A stretch of DNA of 13,042 nt from an uncultured Lachnospiraceae bacterium. Lineage in GTDB: Bacteria; Bacillota; Clostridia; Lachnospirales; Lachnospiraceae. This document shows, piece by piece, positions 8,329 through 13,042 of this stretch. The stretch is taken from the NCBI GenBank assembly GCA_910585555.1, contig CAJUFU010000038.1, forward strand, positions 9,997 to 23,038. The letters are read 5' to 3'. The translations under genes were made by a program, and so were the position numbers. Position 1 is the stretch's first letter; each line of letters opens with the position of its first letter. Under the pieces are notes generated by a model. The model made no database searches, was not told the origin of the DNA, and saw nothing but the letters and a program-made list of their open reading frames with translations.

Positions 8329-8337
8329 TGATATAAA
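8329..8337 (+). promoter_or_regulatory. Possible extended -10 element upstream of the YitT gene
   Basis: TGATATAAA (TG at 8329-8330, TATAAA at 8332-8337) resembles an extended -10. The only -35-like hexamer, TTGGCG at 8311-8316, gives a short 15-nt spacer, so the promoter is weakly supported. If real, transcription would start near 8344, exactly where the 50-bp palindrome begins, leaving a leader of about 95 nt. Confidence 0.3.
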
Positions 8338-8343
8338 CTGCAT

Positions 8344-8393
8344 AAAACATACATTAAAATCCGTATATATATACGGATTTTAATGTATGTTTT
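8344..8393. repeat. Perfect 50-bp palindrome (25-bp arms, no spacer)
   Basis: Reading 8344-8393 on either strand gives the same sequence. The left arm begins AAAACATACATTAAAATCCG and the centre is TATATATATA. Every one of the 25 base pairs matches, and the symmetry breaks at 8343/8394. It lies between the stop of the threonine ammonia-lyase and the YitT gene. As RNA it would form a 20-plus bp hairpin starting in A and ending in TTTT, so a bidirectional terminator for ilvA is the plainest reading. An operator, a 5' leader stem of the YitT transcript or a degenerate mobile repeat are alternatives. Confidence 0.9.
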
Positions 8394-8439
8394 GCCAAAA
8401 AGAGGTTACGCTAAAGAAGAAAGAGAGGCGGCAGTATTT

Positions 8440-9339
8440 ATGGAGCAAGGAAATCACAGGAAATTTGAAAAAAAATTCAAAAAAAGCAAGACAGAATTGC
8501 TAAAGAAATATATTATTATATCAGTGGCTGCTTTTGTGTATGCTGCAGGCGTCAGCCTTTTTACAGATCCCAACGATATGGCGCCTGGTGGAGTGACTGG
8601 TATTTCCATTATTTTGAGCAGAGTCCTGCCTATGAGTACCGGTACTTTGATCATGCTGATCAATATACCGATTCTTGTCTTTGGCGTATGGAAGTTTGGA
8701 ATGGGCTTAACCATTTCTTCCATCTATGCGACAGCGCTGATTTCGGTCTTTACCAATCTGCTGGCACCTTTTGGAGCGGCTACGGATGATATTCTTTTGG
8801 CAGCGCTTGCAGGTGGTGTGCTGATTGCTGTATCGGTGGGCACAATCTTTCGGGTTGGTGCCACCACAGGCGGTGTGGATATTATCATCAAAGCCCTGCG
8901 GCTTAAGTTTCCACATATGAAGACGGGGAAGATTTTCTTTATCATGGATGCTATGGTGGTGACCTTATCGGGCATTGTGTTTCAGGACATTAACGCCGCT
9001 TTGTATGCGGCCATTTCCGCCACCTGTACCTCTCTGGTAATGGATTTGGTCCTTTACGGCAGAGATGAGGCCAGGCTGTTATATATCATCAGCGGCAAAT
9101 CCGAGCAGATTGCCCAGAGGTTATTGGAGGATATAGATATCGGCGTGACATATATAAACGGGCAGGGCGCATATAGTGGAGATAACAAGAAAGTCATTAT
9201 GTGTGTGGTGAAAAAGGCTGTCTCTCCGCAGGCGGAGGAGATTGTCAGACAGGAAGATGCCAATTCTTTTATGATCATCACAAACGCCACAGAAGTGTTT
9301 GGAGAGGGATACAAAAGCTATTTTAGTGAACGAATCTAA
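8440..9339 (+). CDS. YitT family membrane protein with C-terminal DUF2179 domain
   Basis: The 299-residue product has about six hydrophobic segments (roughly 24-42, 51-60/66-83, 95-112, 117-138, 166-182, 185-205), then a soluble DUF2179 domain from about 212 (LLYIISGKSEQIAQRLLEDI ... MIITNATEVFGEGY). Family marks include DPNDMAPGGVTG at 43-54 and TGGVDIIIKAL at 143-153. The biochemical role of YitT proteins is not settled, although they are very common in Firmicutes. The frame is open from ATG 8383, but that start lies in the palindrome and adds 19 residues not typical of the family. ATG 8440 has AGAGAGG at 8422-8428 upstream and gives the usual basic N-terminus before the first membrane segment. 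GH25 begins 12 nt downstream, so the genes probably share a transcript. Confidence 0.88.
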   Translation: MEQGNHRKFEKKFKKSKTELLKKYIIISVAAFVYAAGVSLFTDPNDMAPGGVTGISIILSRVLPMSTGTLIMLINIPILVFGVWKFGMGLTISSIYATALISVFTNLLAPFGAATDDILLAALAGGVLIAVSVGTIFRVGATTGGVDIIIKALRLKFPHMKTGKIFFIMDAMVVTLSGIVFQDINAALYAAISATCTSLVMDLVLYGRDEARLLYIISGKSEQIAQRLLEDIDIGVTYINGQGAYSGDNKKVIMCVVKKAVSPQAEEIVRQEDANSFMIITNATEVFGEGYKSYFSERI

Positions 9340-9351
9340 GAAGGAGAGTCT

Positions 9352-10470
9352 ATGCGGGAAAATAATCTACAAGGCAAGAGACGGAGAAAAAAACATAGGA
9401 GAAGTGAGAACAGTATTTTGGCAGGGTCTATCATCCTTTGTATCATCACACTGGCATCGGTCACGGTATGTCTTGTGACTGTGTTTCAAAATCGTGCCGC
9501 CCAGCTGCAGAAGGTGGAAGTCATGAGAGAATTGGAAACGGCCAGGCAGGAGATTGAACAGTCCTATTCCCAGGATGAAGTAGATCAGATGATACAGGAG
9601 ACTGTGAACCAGACGAAAGAACAGACCAGCCAGGAAGTAAGCAGCGAATTCTTAGGAAAAATGAGAGAGATGATGGAGGCGGGGGACGGCGCCACGGAAA
9701 TGCTGCGCTATTTCTTTACGGAGGAGATTGTGGTTGCAGACGCCGGACGGTACTACTTTTTCCCCATACAGGAAAATCTGAAAAAGCATACATATGACCC
9801 CCAGGGATTCCAGCTGGATGGAGACCAGATTCTGCACTATTATGAGAATGGAGAGCGGGTCTCCCACAAGGGAATAGATGTGTCGAAATACCAGGATTCC
9901 ATCAATTGGAAGAAGGTGGCGGACGACGAGGTGGAATATGCGTTTATCCGTCTGGGAATACGCGGTTATACAGAAGGTGAAATCTTGGTTGACGATACCT
10001 TCCAGGAAAATATCGAGGGAGCCTTGGATAATGATATTGATGTGGGCGTGTACTTCTTTACCCAGGCCACCAGTGAGGCGGAGGCAGAGGAGGAGGCCGC
10101 TTTCGTGATTGATTCCATAGAGCGGTATGATGTCACCTATCCGGTGGTCCTAGACATTGAGGCTGTAACCAATACGAATGCCAGAGCCAGTGATCTGACA
10201 AAGGAGGAGCGGACCAAGTACTGCATAACTTTTTGTGAGAAGATTAAAGAGGCGGGCTATACCCCTATGATTTATGGGAATCTGAAGACTTTTATGCTGA
10301 TGCTGGATTTAGAGCAGCTGGAAGAGTACGATAAGTGGCTTGCCTATTATGATGAAGAGATGTATTTTCCCTATGCTTTCAAGATTTGGCAGTACACCAA
10401 CCGTGGAAACGTATCCGGGATTGCGGGGGATGTGGATTTGAATATCAGTTTTGAGGATTTGAGGAACTGA
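9352..10470 (+). CDS. Membrane-anchored GH25 family lysozyme (N-acetylmuramidase)
   Basis: A 372-residue protein. Residues 1-20 are strongly basic (GKRRRKKHRR), 21-45 form one membrane helix without a cleavage site, 48-110 are charged and helical (likely coiled coil), and 174-370 are a glycoside hydrolase 25 domain. Catalytic features are visible: GIDVSKYQ with Asp176, the LDIE pair Asp268/Glu270, and the final GDVDLN strand. GH25 enzymes cut the MurNAc-GlcNAc bond of peptidoglycan. The arrangement predicts an enzyme tethered outside the membrane on a stalk of about 130 residues, pointing to cell-wall remodelling rather than secreted lysis. The conserved-looking FFTEEIVVADAGRYYFFPI block at 121-139 is not recognised. 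AAGGAG at 9341-9346 supports the start. It sits 12 nt after the YitT gene and 2 nt before the AraC gene. Confidence 0.93.
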   Translation: MRENNLQGKRRRKKHRRSENSILAGSIILCIITLASVTVCLVTVFQNRAAQLQKVEVMRELETARQEIEQSYSQDEVDQMIQETVNQTKEQTSQEVSSEFLGKMREMMEAGDGATEMLRYFFTEEIVVADAGRYYFFPIQENLKKHTYDPQGFQLDGDQILHYYENGERVSHKGIDVSKYQDSINWKKVADDEVEYAFIRLGIRGYTEGEILVDDTFQENIEGALDNDIDVGVYFFTQATSEAEAEEEAAFVIDSIERYDVTYPVVLDIEAVTNTNARASDLTKEERTKYCITFCEKIKEAGYTPMIYGNLKTFMLMLDLEQLEEYDKWLAYYDEEMYFPYAFKIWQYTNRGNVSGIAGDVDLNISFEDLRN

Positions 10471-10472
10471 AA

Positions 10473-11324
10473 ATGAATGAATTGGGACTGGAGCAATATG
10501 AGAAAACAGGCTATCTGACAGAACCTTTCCGGGTTTTTCATATCAGGGACCGCAGAGAATTGGAATTTGATTTCCATTACCATGATTTTTATAAGATCAT
10601 CTATTTCCTGGAAGGGAAGGTAAATTATCAGATTGAAGGAAAGACATACAGCTTAAAGCCCCATGATTTCGTATTGGTGGGGGCAAATGTGATTCACCGG
10701 GTCCAGATAGATAAGGCGGCCTTCTATGAAAGATATATCATATATTTGTCGGAGGAATTCCTTAGTCAGAAGAGCGCATCGGGAGAAAGTCTGATGCGCT
10801 GTTTTGAGGAGGCACAAAGGCGTCAGAACCGGGTGCTTCATTTTACACCGGAAACCTATGAGACGCTGGTGGGCTGCCTGCTTAAGATGCGCAGGATTGA
10901 GAAGCAGAGGGATTCTTGTTATCAGGATCTGCTTTTGAAGGCGGCCTTTTTGGAATTTATGGTTTTGTTTAATATCGATGTGGCCAGTCAGCCAAAAGCT
11001 TTTATTGAGACGGCTGTGTATCATGAGAAAGTAGTGGATGTGATCGCCTATATACAGGAGCATTTGACTGAGAAAGTCAATATAGATGTTTTGGCGGAAA
11101 AATTTTATATCAGCAAGTATTATCTGATGCGGCAGTTCAAGCAGGCCACAGGGTATTCAGTGCATCAGTATTTAAATGAAAAGCGCATTCAAATGGCCAG
11201 ACAGATGATTCTTTCCGGTGTGCCTGCATCCAGGGCCTGTTACGAATGTGGGTTTAGCGACTATTCTACGTTTGCCAGACGTTTTAAGGAGATTGTGGGG
11301 GCGGCGCCTTCCAAGCTGATGTGA
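10473..11324 (+). CDS. AraC family transcriptional regulator (N-terminal cupin domain)
   Basis: The 283-residue product has a cupin-type sensing domain in the N-terminal 90 residues (FHYHDFYKIIYFLEGKVNYQIEGKTY, then LKPHDFVLVGANVIHR). A linker follows, then an AraC/XylS DNA-binding domain at about 185-283. The two helix-turn-helix units are IDVLAEKFYISKYYLMRQFK (about 204-223) and VPASRACYECGFSDYSTFARRFK (about 250-272). Such regulators usually answer to a small ligand, often a sugar, and act on nearby genes, but no transporter or catabolic gene lies here, so the signal is unknown. The start is 2 nt after the GH25 stop and GAGGA at 10461-10465 lies inside the GH25 end, showing translational coupling. 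It may control its own operon or a distant target. Confidence 0.93.
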   Translation: MNELGLEQYEKTGYLTEPFRVFHIRDRRELEFDFHYHDFYKIIYFLEGKVNYQIEGKTYSLKPHDFVLVGANVIHRVQIDKAAFYERYIIYLSEEFLSQKSASGESLMRCFEEAQRRQNRVLHFTPETYETLVGCLLKMRRIEKQRDSCYQDLLLKAAFLEFMVLFNIDVASQPKAFIETAVYHEKVVDVIAYIQEHLTEKVNIDVLAEKFYISKYYLMRQFKQATGYSVHQYLNEKRIQMARQMILSGVPASRACYECGFSDYSTFARRFKEIVGAAPSKLM

Positions 11325-11438
11325 CTGGCAGAGGATAAGAGGCGGCCTAAAGTGTTTTGAGGGATTGCGTGTGACAGGCGTGACAGTGCGGCCGAAGATT
11401 GAACGGCTGCAATTGCGTCTGAATATGGGAAGATTAGG

Positions 11439-11468
11439 TTGTCTGTGTATGCATATTTATGGTATAAT
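11439..11468 (+). promoter_or_regulatory. Extended -10 sigma-A promoter for the DUF1905/C39-like gene
   Basis: TTGTCT at 11439-11444 and a perfect TATAAT at 11463-11468 are separated by 18 nt, with TGG immediately before the -10 (TGn extended element, 11460-11462). Transcription is predicted to begin near 11475, leaving a leader of about 55 nt. It is the best promoter in the window and implies that the downstream gene is independent of the YitT-GH25-AraC cluster. Confidence 0.72.
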
Positions 11469-11530
11469 GAACGCGGAATCAGCATCTGCGGATATGATTT
11501 ATATAATATGGGAAAGGCAGGGTTACGGAT

Positions 11531-12199
11531 ATGAAATATGAATTTGAAGGTACGGTGGAATTTCGGGAAAATGAGAATACGATCGCCGTACCCTTTAACG
11601 TGTGGGAAGTTTGTGAGAAAGTGGGAGATGCGCCGGTCAGGGTCTGCTTTGATGACGTTTGCTTTATATGTGATTTGCTCCCGAAGGGCCAGGGATATTA
11701 CGATATTCCAGTGAATAAGGACACGCTCTCTAAAGTGGAGCTTGGCAAGAAATATCTGATTTCCATTGAAATCGTAGGAAATGTGGTAAGCATCGGCGGC
11801 GACAGTCCTTATAGTGTAGAACATCCGATTCGTAAGATTGACGGCGTGGATTTGGTGACACAGCCCTGGGACGGCCTTTGCGGTCAGTCCTGCATTGCGA
11901 TGATTGCAGGAACGACGTTGGACGAGGCCTGTGATATTATGAAGTGCAGAGAGTGGCAGGCCAATATGAGCAAAATGATTGCCACGCTAGAGTATCTTGG
12001 CATTCGCCATGCGGACAAGATTGTCTATACGCTGGGTAAGATTGTGGAGCTTCCCAAGTGCTGTATCATTATGGAGCGTATGGGAAGATACAGCCATTAC
12101 CTGGTGGGATATGAGGATAAATATTATGACCCCAATCTGGGCGTGCTGAAAGAATTTGATATGACGAAGGTGGTAGGTTATCTGGAGATCATCCAGTGA
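11531..12199 (+). CDS. DUF1905-like domain fused to a C39/papain-like cysteine peptidase domain
   Basis: A 222-residue protein without signal peptide or membrane segment, so probably cytoplasmic. Residues 1-85 resemble DUF1905: a beta-rich unit with VPFNVWEVCEKVGDAPVRV and the LLPKGQGYYDIPV segment. Residues 100-222 look like a C39-type papain fold: Gln111 and Cys117 in TQPWDGLCGQSC, with the six-residue Gln-to-Cys spacing of papain-fold enzymes; His189 in YSHYLVGYED; Asp200 in YYDPN. All four expected active-site residues are present, so the domain is probably catalytically competent, as a peptidase, a deamidase or similar. The substrate is unknown. The ribosome-binding site before ATG 11531 is weak. 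The gene has its own promoter and a strong terminator. Domain calls are by eye. Confidence 0.68.
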   Translation: MKYEFEGTVEFRENENTIAVPFNVWEVCEKVGDAPVRVCFDDVCFICDLLPKGQGYYDIPVNKDTLSKVELGKKYLISIEIVGNVVSIGGDSPYSVEHPIRKIDGVDLVTQPWDGLCGQSCIAMIAGTTLDEACDIMKCREWQANMSKMIATLEYLGIRHADKIVYTLGKIVELPKCCIIMERMGRYSHYLVGYEDKYYDPNLGVLKEFDMTKVVGYLEIIQ

Positions 12200-12219
12200 G
12201 AAATCAAATGATAACAAAC

Positions 12220-12248
12220 AAAAAGTCCTCTTTTCGAGAGGACTTTTT
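12220..12248. terminator. Strong bidirectional intrinsic terminator
   Basis: AAAAAGTCCTCT (12220-12231) pairs with AGAGGACTTTTT (12237-12248) without mismatch, around a 5-nt loop TTTCG (12232-12236). The stem is flanked by T tract on the plus side and A tract that reads as T on the minus side. It therefore ends both the plus-strand C39-like gene (stop 12199) and the convergent minus-strand receptor gene (stop 12261). Confidence 0.88.
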
Positions 12249-12260
12249 AAATGAAAGAAA

Positions 12261-12998
12261 TCAGGTCTGATTCATGCGGTTGATGGAATCGGAGATTTTG
12301 TTGGCATCTTCCGTGATTGTCTTATATATTTCCGCAGACTGCTTAGAGAAGACCCCCATCTGTTTGGCAATGATACCGAATCCGGCGCCCACGGCACCGA
12401 CTCTTGCTGTCTCGATGGAAGCATTTAAAGCCATGATAGTCTGCTTGGAGGCGATGGACTCCAGTTCTCTGGTATTTTCCTTGATTCTGGCCACAGTACC
12501 TGTGGCATTGGCAAGTTCTTCCTCCCAGATTTTAATCTTCTTATATTCCGTGTTGTTCATATACTCTTGTAAGACAAAGGAGTTTACCACATCCTCCAAC
12601 AGAGCGGCAGCGGCGCGGATGGATTTCTCGGAGCGTACCGGTACTTTTTTGACGGCCCGGATATAAGCCTCCGGATCAATGCCAAGCTCCTGCGCAATGG
12701 AGGTGAACTTCTCTTCATTCGGAGCCATGGGCAGAACCTGGCCGCCAATCATTTTGCCGAGCTTTTCGCCATTTAAGATAATATCCATGGAAAAGTCCAT
12801 CAGACCGGCGTGACATTCGTAGGTGCCCTGTCCTGTGGCGTCACATCTCTGGCAGCGCTTAGCACCCTCGCTGCATCCTCTGGTGTGTTTCATACAAAAA
12901 TCCGTAAAATTACTGCCTTTGGTAATATAGTTGCCATCGGCATCAACGGCGATGGCTGCAAGACCGGTAGCGTCGGAAAATGCGTCCTGAATTTTCTG
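12261..12998 (-). CDS. PocR-domain sensory protein with minimal methyl-accepting chemotaxis signalling tip (5' partial)
   Basis: On the minus strand the frame runs from the stop at 12261-12263 up to 12998, where genomic sequence ends, giving 245 visible residues with no start. The beginning (QKIQDAFSDATGLAAIAVDA) and the cysteine-rich run DFCMKHTRGCSEGAKRCQRCD plus YECHAGLMDF are hallmarks of the PocR ligand-binding domain. An internal ATG at 12893 falls in the middle of this domain and is not the true start. The C-terminus has the chemoreceptor tip, seen as IASKQTIMALNASIETARVG and GAGFGIIAKQM, but lacks HAMP, membrane segments and the long methylation helices, and ends about 30 residues after the tip. 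It is therefore probably a small soluble receptor. Whether it binds CheA/CheW cannot be told. It is cut by an adapter, not by a biological break. Confidence 0.87.
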   Translation of the reverse strand, partial: QKIQDAFSDATGLAAIAVDADGNYITKGSNFTDFCMKHTRGCSEGAKRCQRCDATGQGTYECHAGLMDFSMDIILNGEKLGKMIGGQVLPMAPNEEKFTSIAQELGIDPEAYIRAVKKVPVRSEKSIRAAAALLEDVVNSFVLQEYMNNTEYKKIKIWEEELANATGTVARIKENTRELESIASKQTIMALNASIETARVGAVGAGFGIIAKQMGVFSKQSAEIYKTITEDANKISDSINRMNQT

Positions 12999-13042
12999 AG
13001 ATCGGAAGAGCGTCGTGTAGGGAAAGAGTGTAGGCTATAGTG
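12999..13042. other. Illumina TruSeq i5 adapter read-through (non-genomic contig tail)
   Basis: From 12999 the sequence reads AGATCGGAAGAGCGTCGTGT and continues to 13031 as an exact reverse complement of the 33-base TruSeq universal read-1 primer. The next eight bases, AGGCTATA (13032-13039), are the reverse complement of the D501 i5 index TATAGCCT. GTG (13040-13042) begins the following constant adapter part. The first base or two of the adapter could coincide with genome, so the junction may be off by that much. The adapter and index identities come from recalled knowledge of the kit sequences. Confidence 0.97.

Noticed and set aside
8383..8439. ATG 8383 as the start of the YitT protein
   Set aside because: The codon lies inside the palindrome, has no ribosome site, and adds 19 residues not typical of the family.
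11388..11410. Hairpin GCGGCCG/CGGCTGC as a terminator for the AraC gene
   Set aside because: The 7-bp stem has a 9-nt loop and no following T run, so it is not supported as a terminator.
1..13042. CRISPR arrays, transposases, integrases, phage genes, tRNA or rRNA genes
   Set aside because: No repeated spacer arrays, no transposase-like frames and no tRNA- or rRNA-like segments were seen. All large frames belong to the listed genes.

Overview
The window is bacterial chromosome, most likely from a Lachnospiraceae-type Clostridium relative (Firmicutes/Bacillota). The basis is the moderate GC, AGGAGG-type ribosome sites, the DUF177-rpmF-plsX-acpP-rnc-smc-ftsY order, a zinc-ribbon (four-cysteine) L32, and the style of the YitT, membrane-bound GH25 and PocR proteins. 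The family-level placement is inference. There is no sign of phage, insertion sequence, CRISPR array, tRNA or rRNA.

Region 1 (1-6987) is a co-directional housekeeping run: the tail of a DUF177/YceD protein, ribosomal protein L32 (rpmF), phosphate acyltransferase PlsX, acyl carrier protein, RNase III, the chromosome condensation ATPase SMC and the signal-recognition-particle receptor FtsY. It links ribosome and lipid synthesis with RNA processing, chromosome organisation and membrane protein targeting. Two intergenic hairpins followed by short T runs (after rpmF and after acpP) look like partial terminators or attenuators dividing the run. A candidate promoter for plsX lies just after the first.

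Region 2 (7068-8291) is an ACT-domain threonine ammonia-lyase in the same direction, sitting where many Firmicutes carry ylxM-ffh. It is followed by a perfect 50-bp palindrome (8344-8393), the most striking noncoding structure in the window.

Region 3 (8440-11324) is a tight three-gene cluster: a YitT-family membrane protein, a membrane-anchored GH25 muramidase and an AraC-family regulator (gaps of 12 and 2 nt). Region 4 (11439-12199) is a separately promoted gene with a good extended -10 promoter. It encodes an apparent fusion of a DUF1905-like domain to a C39/papain-like cysteine peptidase domain with Gln, Cys, His and Asp in the expected order. It is the best candidate here for something undescribed.

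Region 5 (12220-12998) is a strong bidirectional terminator shared with a convergent minus-strand gene for a small soluble PocR-domain receptor with a minimal chemoreceptor tip. That gene loses its 5' end because the biological sequence stops at about 12998. The last 44 bases (12999-13042) are an Illumina TruSeq i5 adapter, including an index matching D501, left on the contig. They are not genomic.
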